The position numbers and the translations under genes were made by a program. The notes under the pieces are model-generated. The model made no database searches and was not told the origin of the DNA. It worked only from the letters and a program-made list of their open reading frames with translations. Shown here piece after piece: positions 52,731 to 63,893 of a stretch of 64,000 nt of DNA. Origin of the DNA: Sphingopyxis sp. PAMC25046 (lineage in GTDB: Bacteria; Pseudomonadota; Alphaproteobacteria; Sphingomonadales; Sphingomonadaceae). Location: NCBI RefSeq assembly GCF_004795895.1, contig NZ_CP039250.1:3286001-3350000 (forward strand). Reading direction: 5' to 3'. Position 1 is the first letter of the stretch. The number at the start of each line of letters is the position of its first letter.

Positions 52731-52860
52731 GGGGCCCGGCGATCGGCGGGGCCACGCCCCGCACAGCGCGGGAATAGAAACCCCCATTTCCTGCCGGGCT
52801 GCGAGCCTCACGAGCTCGACCGGGTTGATCTGTGATAAGCAGATTATTCCCGCTCGGCCG

Positions 52861-52885
52861 GCAACCCCGCCGCACGCGGCCCGTT
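52861..52885 (+). promoter_or_regulatory. GCAAC-type EcfG-like promoter for the gene at 52911
   Basis: GCAAC, 16 bases, CGTT, ending 25 bases before ATG 52911. Confidence 0.55.
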
Positions 52886-52910
52886 GAGCTTCGGCGGGGC
52901 AAGGAGATAG

Positions 52911-53168
52911 ATGATGGGAATTGCAGGCAAGATGGTGGGGGCCGCGACGCTCGGCGCGCTGTTCTACTTCGCGCGCAAGGTTCCGGCCCCGAACAAGGTC
53001 GACGACCACAGCGCGGCTTTCGCCGACGGCGAGACGCATGCCGAGAATTTCGACCAGACCCGGTCGGCGGGTCCCGAGGCGATGCGCGACGATGTGGGTC
53101 GGCCCTGGCAACGCGAGGATCAGGCAGGGGACGAATCCTTCCCGGCCAGCGATCCGCCAGGATATTAG
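52911..53168 (+). CDS. Small hypothetical protein with N-terminal hydrophobic segment
   Basis: 85 residues: MMGIAGKMVGAATLGALFYF, a short hydrophobic helix, then ARKVPAPNKVDDHSAAFADG, AENFDQTRSAGPEAMRDD and DESFPASDPPGY. The C-terminal D-x-S-F-P-A-S-D-P-P motif is widespread in small sphingomonad and rhizobial proteins of unknown function. AAGGAG precedes two tandem ATGs (52911, 52914). A stress-type promoter lies upstream. Confidence 0.72.
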   Translation: MMGIAGKMVGAATLGALFYFARKVPAPNKVDDHSAAFADGETHAENFDQTRSAGPEAMRDDVGRPWQREDQAGDESFPASDPPGY

Positions 53169-53500
53169 GGCTCGAGCCGCAACTGGAAGTTCCGTGGGCT
53201 CGGGGACTAATCAGAACTGCGCAACAAATTCATGAGGCAAAGCTCCGCACCTCAGTAGGCGCGAGCAACGCGCTGGAGGCATACTCCATCACCTCACCTC
53301 GCTCGTGGCGCCTGCGAGAGCGCCAGAGTCTCCATCAGGCAGGGACATCCGTCAGCTTGAACCGCGGCCGCGGCACCATGCGCCGGCTCGCGTCATCCTC
53401 TGTATGGAGCCCCCGCAGGGGTTGACGGCGTTGGGCGAGCCGGGTCTCGCAGTTAGGCAGCCGATGAGGAAAGGTCTCTTGCAACGGGAGACGATGGGTC
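53169..53500. other. Intergenic stretch, no gene seen
   Basis: 332 bases between the small gene and the convergent dnaE2 stop. Short frames on both strands have no support; no terminator hairpin stood out. Confidence 0.45.
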
Positions 53501-56694
<3,194 letters not shown>

Positions 56695-56698
<4 letters not shown>

Positions 56699-58497
56699 CC
56701 GAAGACGCCGTGCATGTACCAACTGAGATCGCCGGTCTGGTCTTCGATCGCGTCGCCGCGCCGGAACAGCCAGAAGCGCTCGCCGCTTTCCGCCTCGACC
56801 CGAAAATAGTCGCGCACCGCCCACATCTCGCCGGGACGGCGCCACCATTCGCCATGGATGCGTTCGGGTCCGTCGCCCGCGACTACGGCATAGCTCCGCC
56901 CGCGCCACGCGAAGCGGCGCGGTGGATGATCGGGGAGCAGCGCGACCACGCCCGACAGCGCCTCGGGCCGCGCGAGCATCCGGATGGGCCGCGGCCATGC
57001 TGGCCAGCCGGCAGGCTTGGCCAGCGGGCCGGCGCGGCCGATCGCGCGCTCGGGCACGTCGCTCTCGATCGGCCGCAGCCGGAACAGCGCATCCGCGCCG
57101 GCGCGGCCCGCGAGCCGGTCGACGAGCGGCGCGAGGTCGCGCGCGCGCGCCTCACCATCGAGCGGAACGCCAAGCGCCACCGGCGCGAGGCGTTCGACCG
57201 CAGGCGCCGCGAGCGTCATCGCCTCGATCCCGAGCCCCGGTTCGATCCGGTCGATCCGCAGTCGGAACAGGCGCAGCAGATGCGCCGCGTCGCGCGTCGC
57301 CCGCGCTGTCCCGACACTCACGATCTGCTTCGCTGCGTCGACCCGCTCGCACGTCAGCACGGCCGATCGCAGTCCGAGCCCACTTTGCTCAAGCAGCACC
57401 ACCAGATCGGCCAGCAGGTCCGCGATCACCTGCTCGATCGCCTCGGCGGTCCCGATCGGCTCGAGGAGTCCGCGCTCCGCGCGTGGCACATCGAACGGGA
57501 CCACCGGGACGATCGGCTCGGGCACAAAGCCGCGCGCCTGGTCGAGCCGCAGGGTCGCGGCGCGCCCGAGGCGCCGCGCAAGCGGCCCGCGCGGCATGGG
57601 ATAAAGGTCGGCGACCCGCTCGATCCCGAAGCGCGCGGCGGCAGCGAGCGCCTCCGGCGTCAGCCGGAGCGCCGCCAGCGGCAAAGGAGCCAGCGCCTCC
57701 CCTTCCCTCCCTTCCGGCAGGACCTGAACCTCGCGGCCGCCGTAGCGCGCGAGCGCGTGTGCGGCGCCGGCTGTTCCGGCGATCGCGACACGCGCGCTGA
57801 AGCCGAGGCGCTTGAGAAAGCCGCGCAGACGCGCGGCGAAACTCTCTTCTCCCCCGAAGAGATGGCTCGCCCCGGTCAAATCGAGCCACACGCCATCACT
57901 GCCCGACACCGCCGCACTTGGCGTCCAGTGGCGCGCCGCGTGCAAGGCGAGCCGCGCGAGCCATGCCGCGTCGGCGGCCGGGTCGGCATCGAGCACGTCG
58001 AGATCGGAGACGAGCGCCCGCGCATGCGCCGCAGCCATGCCGACGGCGAGGCCGAGGTCGCAGGCGAGCGGACAGGCCGCGGTGACGAGCTCGCGCTGCC
58101 CGGTGCGCGCGATCACGATCGTCGGGCGCGCGCCCCACAGCAGCGGCAGCGGCACGACAGAACCGCCGCCGACGCCATCGTCCGACCGCACATTCCGGAA
58201 AACCGGCGCCGCCGCTTCGCTGCGCCGACCGAGCTCGCGCATCGTCGGGCGCTGGTGCGCCGGCAGCGAGTCAATTGCAGCCGCCGGTCCCCTGTCCTGC
58301 GCCCAGCGCGCGCCGGGGCGCCAGCCGCCGCCGCGCGGCACCGAGCAGGTGCCGGGATTGTCGTCGACGGGTTCAGGAAAGCGCGGGGCAGCCCGCCCCC
58401 GGTCAGGCGGCGCGTTCGATCGCGACGGATGCCGCTCTGCCATCCGCAGCCGCTCTATCGCGAGCTGCGGAAGGAAGAGCGAGGCGACCCTGGTCAT
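56695..58497 (-). CDS. imuB: ImuB, Y-family polymerase-like mutagenesis protein
   Basis: 600 residues. [20 protein letters not shown] opens the protein. Y-family-like blocks include [60 protein letters not shown] and a little-finger region ([20 protein letters not shown]). ImuB proteins lack a full set of catalytic acids and act as a clamp-binding hub for ImuA and DnaE2; I see no intact Y-polymerase catalytic triad here. GGAGG precedes ATG 58497. The gene overlaps imuA by 95 bases, longer than usual, and dnaE2 by four. Confidence 0.92.
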
Positions 58498-59188
58498 CGC
58501 ACGCCTCCAGTTCGAGGGAGAAAGGCGGCCCGCCGCGCTGGCGGACAAGCTCGACATTCCATCGCCCGCGCCCGACGCCGGACGTTGCAAGGCGCCCCGA
58601 CGGCAGGGTGGCGATGCGCCAGCGCGTGCACGCGAGCGACGGGTCGGCGAGCGGACATTGGCCGTATCGACGGTACCGGCGATAGAGCAGCATTGGCGTC
58701 CTGCCCTCCGAGGCGGCGAGCTGAAGCCGCCGCGTCGCCGTCTGGTCGGCCGCCTTCACCTCGGCGACGACGCAGGCGAGCGCACCGTCGCGCAGTGCGT
58801 CCTCGCACATCATCAGGAGATCGCGATCGTCCTTGCCTTGGGCATAAAGGATCGAGCCCGGGCCAAGCCCTGCTTGTTCGAGCGCGGGCGCGTAGAGATC
58901 GAAGCGCGTCAGCGCCCAGAGGACCGAGACATCGGGCGCCGCCGCGAAGCGGGCGGCGATGCCGGCAGTGAATAATGTTGCGGCCGCATCGTCGCTCCAG
59001 CTCGCCGACGCGCCCGCAACCTCGTGGAGGCCTGCCCCGTCGAGGCCACCTCCGGCAAGAAAATGATCGAGCGGTCCGATACCAAAGGGCAGCACGGGCC
59101 CGCGCGACGCGGCGACGCGCGCGACCGCTTCGCGAAGCGCGGCAAGGTCCTCGGCGCTTGGCCGGAGCGAAATGGGCGGGATGCTCAT
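58403..59188 (-). CDS. imuA: ImuA, RecA-like mutagenesis protein
   Basis: 261 residues. MSIPPISLRPSAEDLAALRE, then VLPFGIGPLDHFLAGGGLDG, AGLHEVAGASASWSDDAAAT, VLWALTRFDLYAPALEQAGL and GSILYAQGKDDRDLLMMCED. This is the ImuA order; the RecA-type Walker A region is degenerate, as is common in the family. The C-terminus (WNVELVRQRGGPPFSLELEA) is typical. ImuA inhibits RecA and bridges ImuB in the mutasome. It is the first gene of the cassette, behind a perfect LexA box. Confidence 0.92.
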   Translation of the reverse strand: MSIPPISLRPSAEDLAALREAVARVAASRGPVLPFGIGPLDHFLAGGGLDGAGLHEVAGASASWSDDAAATLFTAGIAARFAAAPDVSVLWALTRFDLYAPALEQAGLGPGSILYAQGKDDRDLLMMCEDALRDGALACVVAEVKAADQTATRRLQLAASEGRTPMLLYRRYRRYGQCPLADPSLACTRWRIATLPSGRLATSGVGRGRWNVELVRQRGGPPFSLELEACDDQGRLALPSAARDRAAADGRAASVAIERAA

Positions 59189-59206
59189 GCTGGTATCGAC
59201 TCAAAT

Positions 59207-59221
59207 GTTCTCTATATGTTC
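59207..59221 (-). promoter_or_regulatory. LexA box upstream of imuA
   Basis: GTTC-TCTATAT-GTTC, an exact alphaproteobacterial SOS box (GTTC-N7-GTTC, read as GAAC-N7-GAAC from imuA), 18 bases before ATG 59188. Confidence 0.85.
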
Positions 59222-59316
59222 CACCCGCAACGAACATCCGTCAAGACAGCTGCGACGAAGGACTGTGGATCATTCAGCGCCCCGTCACGTTCGGCCTTGT
59301 AAATCAGGAACAAATT

Positions 59317-59937
59317 ATGCCGATCACAACCGATCTTCCTTGGGAAACGCTCGCGATATACGCCGTCGGCGCTGCACTGATCCTCGTCATCCTGTTCAAG
59401 ATTCCCTATGTCGGCCGCGTCTTCCGCGCGCTCTTTTCGTTCGCGCTGCTCGCCTTCGGTATCTTTCTCGTCCTGCAGCACGCGCCCTTCGATCCCAATC
59501 TGTCGCGCGTCACCGAAAGCCTCGGCCTCGATGCCCAAGACGTCGTTGGCGACGAGGTACGCATACCGATGAGCCGCGACGGCCATTTCTGGGCCGAAGC
59601 CGAGATCAACGGGACGAAGCGCCGCATGTTGATCGACAGCGGCGCGACGGTGACCGCGATCTCCCCCGCGACGGCCGCGGCAGCCGGCGTCGCTGCCGAC
59701 GCCACGCTCGTCCCCATCCTGATGCAGACGGCAAACGGCACGGTTCGCGCCGATGCGGCGACCGTCGACAGACTGTCGATCGGAGGAATCGATGCCCGGA
59801 AACTCAAGGTTGTCATTTCACCGGGGCTCGGCACTACCGACGTCTTGGGCATGAATTTCCTGTCGGACCTGCAAAGCTGGCGGGTCGAGGGGGGGACGCT
59901 GATCCTCCTGCCAAAGCAGGCACACGCAAGCGAATAG
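59317..59937 (+). CDS. Membrane-anchored retroviral-type aspartic protease
   Basis: 206 residues. Two N-terminal helices (LAIYAVGAALILVILF, ALFSFALLAFGIFLVLQ) anchor a clan AA protease domain. The catalytic motif is MLIDSGATVTAIS, followed by TLVPILMQTANGTVRADAAT (flap-like region) and GLGTTDVLGMNFLSDLQSW. TIGR02281-like family; single-domain, so it should act as a dimer facing the periplasm. AGGA precedes ATG 59317. A frameshifted relative lies at 4190-4807. It is divergent from imuA. Confidence 0.87.
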   Translation: MPITTDLPWETLAIYAVGAALILVILFKIPYVGRVFRALFSFALLAFGIFLVLQHAPFDPNLSRVTESLGLDAQDVVGDEVRIPMSRDGHFWAEAEINGTKRRMLIDSGATVTAISPATAAAAGVAADATLVPILMQTANGTVRADAATVDRLSIGGIDARKLKVVISPGLGTTDVLGMNFLSDLQSWRVEGGTLILLPKQAHASE

Positions 59938-60153
59938 AGCGGAAACGGGCCGTGACGCTGCGGTCGCCCTGTAACCAAGCTTGCCTTCCCGTGAGACCAG
60001 TCAACGGGCCAAGCCTGTTTCGGCGGGGGTGCGGCGGCACGGCCCCGGAGCCATGGACGCGGCAGACCGAGGTGTGATCTCCGGCAGGTCCCGTCCGCCG
60101 ACGAGAACCCGGGAAACCGCCGATGGTTTCAGGATCTCGCGAAAATATTCATG

Positions 60154-60179
60154 GCAACTTTTGCCCTTCGCGGTCGGTT
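60154..60179 (+). promoter_or_regulatory. GCAAC-type EcfG-like promoter for CsbD-like copy 2
   Basis: GCAAC, 17 bases, GGTT, ending 37 bases before ATG 60217. Confidence 0.45.
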
Positions 60180-60216
60180 TCTTCCCGGCACAGCGAACAC
60201 AGCAATGGAGTCGATC

Positions 60217-60393
60217 ATGAGCATCGAAGGAAAGATCAAGGAAGCCGCCGGCTATGTGAAGGAAGAAGCCTTCGAGAACGGCGACAGCCCCGAAGCCAAG
60301 CGCAAGGCGCAGGAAGGCCGCGACCTTCGCAACGAAGGCCGCATCGAAGATGGCAAGCCGCCGAAGACGGGTACTCCCGGCACCGAAAACTGA
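60217..60393 (+). CDS. CsbD-like small stress protein (copy 2)
   Basis: 58 residues: MSIEGKIKEAAGYVKEEAFE, then NGDSPEAKRKAQEGRDLRNE and GRIEDGKPPKTGTPGTEN. The same length and plan as the gene at 8654, with most differences in the N-terminal half. GGAG six bases ahead of ATG 60217 marks the start. Like copy 1, it is followed by a GC-rich terminator. Unknown function. Confidence 0.8.
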   Translation: MSIEGKIKEAAGYVKEEAFENGDSPEAKRKAQEGRDLRNEGRIEDGKPPKTGTPGTEN

Positions 60394-60424
60394 AGACCCT
60401 CGCCACTTCTCCCGTGGCAAACTC

Positions 60425-60449
60425 GGCCCGCCTTGGCGGGCCCTTTATT
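60425..60449 (+). terminator. Terminator after CsbD-like copy 2
   Basis: GGCCCGC / GCGGGCC stem with loop CTTG followed by CTTTATT. The stem sequence is the same as in the terminator after copy 1 (8872-8896). It runs into the stop of the convergent DUF1810 gene. Confidence 0.7.
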
Positions 60450-60882
60450 GCGCGCTCGGCGTTCCGAGCTTCGCCAACGTCAGCTCGTCGCGTACCCCGC
60501 CGAACCAACGGTCGAGCGCTGCCGCGAACAGCGGCCGGCCGCTCGCAGCCTCGAACAGGGTGAGCGACGACCGGAGCTTGGTTGCGTCCGTCTCGCCCAA
60601 CACGGCTACCGGGTCGCTGCCGATCAGGTCCTGCAGCGCCTCGGCGCACTCGACATAGCGGGGCCCGAGTAGCGGATGGGCTAGATAGGCGCGCGCCTCC
60701 TCGATATCGGCAATCGCATAGCGCTGCGCCATCGCGCTTCGCCCAAGCCCGGCGAGCTGCGGAAAGATGAACCACATCCAGTGCGTGCGCTTGGCCCCGC
60801 GACGGATTTCCTCGAGCGCGCGCGGGTAGATTTGCTCCTGCGCGGTGACGAAGCGATCAAGACTGTCATCACCGCTCGTCAC
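60445..60882 (-). CDS. DUF1810 (YbaX/NADAR-like) family protein
   Basis: 145 residues from GTG 60882. DSLDRFVTAQEQIYPRALEE, IRRGAKRTHWMWFIFPQLAG, LGRSAMAQRYAIADIEEARA, YLAHPLLGPRYVECAEALQD and DATKLRSSLTLFEAAS match DUF1810 throughout, including the K-x-T-H-W-M-W-F-I-F-P-Q signature. The role is unknown; calpastatin-like naming in databases is unsupported. The GTG overlaps the stop of the SRAP gene (GTGA), so it is co-translated with a DNA-damage protein. Confidence 0.9.
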   Translation of the reverse strand: MTSGDDSLDRFVTAQEQIYPRALEEIRRGAKRTHWMWFIFPQLAGLGRSAMAQRYAIADIEEARAYLAHPLLGPRYVECAEALQDLIGSDPVAVLGETDATKLRSSLTLFEAASGRPLFAAALDRWFGGVRDELTLAKLGTPSAQ

Positions 60883-61496
60883 AGCGCAAACGCTCCCTGC
60901 GCCGGGGGCTTGCCATAAACCTGTTGGACCTCGATCATGCCCTCCGGCAGCCACTGGAGCACGTCGGCCGCCGGGGTTCGCGGGTCGAGCCAAGCGGCCC
61001 ATTTGTCGCGGGGCAGCGGGATGATCTGGCGATGGTGATAGGGGGCCACGTCCGGACCCGCGTCCATCGTCAGCAGGCCGAAGGCTTCGCCGACATGGGC
61101 ATCGCGCCAGATGCCCGCCATGGCGAACCAGCGATGCTCCTTCATCGTGAAGAGCCACTTGTCGAGGCGTTTCTGTGCCTTATCGGTCGGATCGGTAAAT
61201 TCGTAGAAGCCGTCGCACAGGACGAGGCAGCGCTGCGCCGCGAGGTCTCGCCCTTCCGAGCGGACATTATAGACCGGCCTGCCGCCCTGGCCCGGCCAGC
61301 TCCAGCGCCGGTTCACAAGTTCCCCCGCCGCATCGCCATCGGCCGCCTTCACGATCGGCGCCATGTCGGTGATTCGGACGTCCTCGCGCGCGGGAACGTT
61401 GGGCGTGCCCTCCGGCGTCCGGATCTTGATCTTCAAGTCGTCGAAGTCTTCCATGATGGAAGCAACATCAACTTCAAGCCTGTAATCGTTGCACAT
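60879..61496 (-). CDS. SRAP-domain protein (YedK/HMCES family), canonical copy
   Basis: 205 residues beginning MCNDYRLEVDVASIMEDFDD. Cys2, exposed after Met removal, forms a thiazolidine crosslink to abasic sites in single-stranded DNA. VYNVRSEG (the conserved N-x-R-x-E), RCLVLCDGFYEFTDP with the active-site Glu, and APYHHRQIIPLPRDKWAAWL with the His residue complete the SRAP signature. It protects stalled forks at abasic sites. It is divergent from the second SRAP-family gene at 61553, with a LexA box between them, and upstream of DUF1810. Confidence 0.92.
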   Translation of the reverse strand: MCNDYRLEVDVASIMEDFDDLKIKIRTPEGTPNVPAREDVRITDMAPIVKAADGDAAGELVNRRWSWPGQGGRPVYNVRSEGRDLAAQRCLVLCDGFYEFTDPTDKAQKRLDKWLFTMKEHRWFAMAGIWRDAHVGEAFGLLTMDAGPDVAPYHHRQIIPLPRDKWAAWLDPRTPAADVLQWLPEGMIEVQQVYGKPPAQGAFAL

Positions 61497-61532
61497 TTCC
61501 GCAAAAACCCCTGATGCTTGCGACTCGCATCC

Positions 61533-61547
61533 GTTCCCATTATGTTC
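61533..61547. promoter_or_regulatory. LexA box between the two SRAP-family genes
   Basis: GTTC-CCATTAT-GTTC, an exact GTTC-N7-GTTC SOS box, 37 bases from the canonical SRAP start and 6 from ATG 61553. It can control both directions. Confidence 0.8.
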
Positions 61548-61552
61548 CGCAC

Positions 61553-62065
61553 ATGAGCACGGCGCCAACCCCTTTCGATCCCGATGCCCCGGATGGCGCC
61601 CGCCGAGCGCTCATAAGACGCAATCCCGAAGATGAAAGCGAGATCGAAATGGTCGAGGCGGTCTGGGGAAGCGATCCGCGCTTCGCAGACGGCATCAACT
61701 ATCGCTTTGTGCGATCGGAAGGCCGCGCCTTCCCGAGCCGCCGCTGCCTGATCCCAGCATCCGAGTTCCGGATGGGAACGGGCGACCACCGCTACCGAGT
61801 GACGCTCGACAGCGGCAATTTCTTCTACCTCGCCGCAATCTGGGATCCGCCGCTCGCCGACTGGCCGCTCTCCTATCGCATTCTGACCATGCCTGCGGGC
61901 GCAGACGTCATCCCCTATCAGTCGCGCCATGGCGTCATCGTCCACCGCCGCGACGTGATGCACTGGCTCGATGGCACGCGCTCCAACGACGAGCTCTTCA
62001 CCGAGCCGCCGCGCCACAGTTTCTTCGTCGAGCCGCTGCGCGCGCAGGCCGACCTGCCCCTATGA
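61553..62065 (+). CDS. SRAP-family paralogue lacking the catalytic Cys2
   Basis: 170 residues: MSTAPTPFDPDAPDGARRAL, then INYRFVRSEGRAFPSRRCLI (equivalent of N-x-R-x-E), PASEFRMGTGDHRYRVTLD and IPYQSRHGVIVHRRDVMHWL. The SRAP core, its Glu (ASEF) and His (SRHG) are recognisable. The invariant Cys at position 2 is missing whether translation starts at 61553 or at ATG 61514. It therefore should not form the abasic-site crosslink and may have another role. It is the first gene of an operon with alkB under a LexA box. Start chosen by the box position; no strong ribosome site. Confidence 0.8.
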   Translation: MSTAPTPFDPDAPDGARRALIRRNPEDESEIEMVEAVWGSDPRFADGINYRFVRSEGRAFPSRRCLIPASEFRMGTGDHRYRVTLDSGNFFYLAAIWDPPLADWPLSYRILTMPAGADVIPYQSRHGVIVHRRDVMHWLDGTRSNDELFTEPPRHSFFVEPLRAQADLPL

Positions 62066-62658
62066 ATATCGAGGACCTCGCCCATCCCCCGCGCGCTCGC
62101 GCAGCCCATCAAGGCGATCTTTTCGGCCCCTCGCTTCCCGGGCTCGCTTATGGCGAGGCCGTGCTCACCGCCGAGGAGGAACGCGAGGCGATCGCGCGCA
62201 TGCAAAGCGCCGGCCTCACGCCGTTCCAGTTCCAGCAATGGGAGGGCAAAAGGCTGACGCGCTCCTTCGGCTGGACTTATGATTTCCAGACGGGCCGCTT
62301 CGCGCCCGGCGATCCGGTCCCCGACTGGATCGAGCCGCTCCGCGCCCGCGCCGCAGCCTTCGCCGAGCTGGCACCGGACGCGCTCGAGCAGGTTCTGATG
62401 ATCGAATATGGCGTCGGCGCCGGTATCGGTTGGCACAAGGACCGCCCCGTATTCGAACATGTCGTGGGCGTCTCGCTCGGAGCCCCCGCGACCATGCGCT
62501 TCCGCCGGCGCAAGGGCGACAAGTTCGAGCGCGCCAGCGCCGAACTCGCACCGCGTTCGATCTATCATCTCGCAGGCGAAATCCGCGACGAATGGGAACA
62601 TAGCATCGCGGCGATGGGTGCGCGGCGCTGGTCGATCACCTTCCGTAGCCTCCGCTGA
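62062..62658 (+). CDS. alkB: Alpha-ketoglutarate-dependent dioxygenase AlkB
   Basis: 198 residues. TRSFGWTYDFQTGRFAPGDP, QVLMIEYGVGAGIGWHKDRP (first iron ligands H-x-D), VVGVSLGAPATMRFRRRKGD, YHLAGEIRDEWEHSIAAMGA (third ligand His) and RRWSITFRSL (2-oxoglutarate-binding Arg pair). It removes 1-methyladenine and 3-methylcytosine from DNA by oxidative demethylation. Its ATG overlaps the SRAP paralogue stop by four bases. Position behind a LexA box suggests SOS rather than Ada control. Confidence 0.92.
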   Translation: MNIEDLAHPPRARAAHQGDLFGPSLPGLAYGEAVLTAEEEREAIARMQSAGLTPFQFQQWEGKRLTRSFGWTYDFQTGRFAPGDPVPDWIEPLRARAAAFAELAPDALEQVLMIEYGVGAGIGWHKDRPVFEHVVGVSLGAPATMRFRRRKGDKFERASAELAPRSIYHLAGEIRDEWEHSIAAMGARRWSITFRSLR

Positions 62659-62671
62659 GAAAAGCCTAAAA

Positions 62672-63067
62672 TCAGCCGGTCGCCGGAAGAGCCGAGCAAT
62701 GCGCAAGCACCACGCGCCAGCGCCCCGCTTCGCGATACCAGACACGCGAATAAGCGAAGCGCCCGAAGAAGGCCGCACCATCATAAAAGCCCGCGAGATC
62801 CACGGTCACGCAGACCGTCGCGCTGTCGCCGCGAATATGTATGTCGGGCGACGCCACCGCTTCGATCGTCTCGATCCGGAGCAGGCCCGAGCGGTGCGCC
62901 GCGAGATCGTCGCTCTTCGACAGGCGCTTGCCATCCTGATCGGTGAAGCAGAGCGTGTCCTCGAGGAGCGCGTCGAGCGCCGCGACATCTCCAGCGAGCA
63001 TGGCCGAACGCAGCGCGGCTTCGGCTTCGGTGATCGCATCCATATTCAGCAGGTCTCGCCTTTCCAT
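62672..63067 (-). CDS. SnoaL/NTF2-like (DUF4440) protein
   Basis: 131 residues: MDAITEAEAALRSAMLAGDV, AALDALLEDTLCFTDQDGKR, LSKSDDLAAHRSGLLRIETI, DSATVCVTVDLAGFYDGAAF and FAYSRVWYREAGRWRVVLAH. This is the DUF4440/NTF2-like cone fold, a ligand-binding or small enzyme scaffold of unknown substrate. ATG 63067 is used; GTG 63073 or ATG further in are possible. It converges on alkB. Confidence 0.83.
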   Translation of the reverse strand: MERRDLLNMDAITEAEAALRSAMLAGDVAALDALLEDTLCFTDQDGKRLSKSDDLAAHRSGLLRIETIEAVASPDIHIRGDSATVCVTVDLAGFYDGAAFFGRFAYSRVWYREAGRWRVVLAHCSALPATG

Positions 63068-63103
63068 ATCCACGCTATCGCATGGCCAGCGCGCTGGCGC
63101 GTT

Positions 63104-63253
63104 TCAGATACCGAGCCGCTCCCAGAATTCGTCGGCGCTGAGCGCCTTCCGTTTCTCACGCGAGCGCGGCTCGCCGTGCCGCCAGCTCGGGTGCGGAACT
63201 GGCGCTGTCACGCGGCGCGCCTTGCGGGAATCGGAGGGAGTGTCATGGTTCAT
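63104..63253 (-). CDS. 49-residue basic hypothetical protein
   Basis: MNHDTPSDSRKARRVTAPVP, then HPSWRHGEPRSREKRKALSA and DEFWERLGI. Basic and proline-rich, with a short C-terminal amphipathic D-E-F-W-E-R-L-G motif like those seen in small unannotated alphaproteobacterial proteins. No strong ribosome site. A longer frame start is possible but its added N-terminus looks unnatural. Confidence 0.45.
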   Translation of the reverse strand: MNHDTPSDSRKARRVTAPVPHPSWRHGEPRSREKRKALSADEFWERLGI

Positions 63254-63323
63254 CTCAGGCGTTCCTGCCCGCAAAAACCTCGGACAAATGTTTAAGTTCC
63301 CGCCGAAAAACCATTCACCCCAT

Positions 63324-63578
63324 TTATCGAAAAGGCGAGTCCGGGCGCTGCAGAAGTTCGGAAATATCATCGGCAGAGAAGGCCTGCCCATTTTCGAGGA
63401 TGAGGCGGTACTGCTGGCGCTCCGCAGGCGAAGCCGCAACAAAGGCCGGCAATATCTCCCTGAGCGGACGCGGCGCGGCCTCCTCTTCGGGCAATGGCGG
63501 CAGCTCGACGCCCTCCCGCTCTTCGTGCTTGCGGGTCAGCGTGGCGGGCTGGTCCCAGATCGCATCGCCAGCAGACAT
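63324..63578 (-). CDS. Small hypothetical protein
   Basis: 84 residues: MSAGDAIWDQPATLTRKHEE, REGVELPPLPEEEAAPRPLR and LPAFVAASPAERQQYRLILE, ending DISELLQRPDSPFR. Acidic, proline-rich N-terminal half and a helical C-terminal half; no known domain. ATG 63578 lies three bases after the stop of the DUF3606 gene, so both are probably on one transcript. Confidence 0.62.
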   Translation of the reverse strand: MSAGDAIWDQPATLTRKHEEREGVELPPLPEEEAAPRPLREILPAFVAASPAERQQYRLILENGQAFSADDISELLQRPDSPFR

Positions 63579-63581
63579 GGG

Positions 63582-63761
63582 TCAGCCCTTGTTGAGATAA
63601 GCACGGACAGCGTCCACCGAATTCCCTACCGCGTCTACGGCCTCGCGGAGCTCCTGCTCGCTCACGCCGAGCGCCTTGGTCCAATCCCGCACTTCATAAT
63701 CCTCGCGAAAGCTGATCCGCGCGCGATCGGCCGCGCCCACCTCATTCTTGCCATCTGCCAT
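63582..63761 (-). CDS. DUF3606 small protein
   Basis: 59 residues: MADGKNEVGAADRARISFRE, DYEVRDWTKALGVSEQELRE and AVDAVGNSVDAVRAYLNKG. The D-R-x-R-I-x-x-x-E-x-Y-E-V-R-x-W-T-x-x-x-G-V-x-x-x-E-L core defines DUF3606, a small helical family of unknown function common in proteobacterial stress regions. AAGGAG precedes ATG 63761. A GCAAC-type promoter lies upstream. Confidence 0.88.
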   Translation of the reverse strand: MADGKNEVGAADRARISFREDYEVRDWTKALGVSEQELREAVDAVGNSVDAVRAYLNKG

Positions 63762-63782
63762 GATGTCACTCCTTCAAGGGGC

Positions 63783-63807
63783 AACGCATGCGACTCCCGC
63801 GAGTTGC
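63783..63807 (-). promoter_or_regulatory. GCAAC-type EcfG-like promoter for the DUF3606 gene
   Basis: Minus strand: GCAAC, 16 bases, CGTT, ending 21 bases before ATG 63761. Confidence 0.55.
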
Positions 63808-63824
63808 GCCGCCGACAGACGCAA

Positions 63825-63849
63825 GGAACGCGGCGGGGTGTGGCGCGTC
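63825..63849 (+). promoter_or_regulatory. EcfG-like promoter for the GFA-family gene
   Basis: GGAAC, 16 bases, CGTC, ending 44 bases before ATG 63894; divergent from the site at 63783. Confidence 0.45.
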
Positions 63850-63893
63850 TACACCCAAGGGTCTGTGTCGTTGCAAATGCACAGGAGAGAAAT

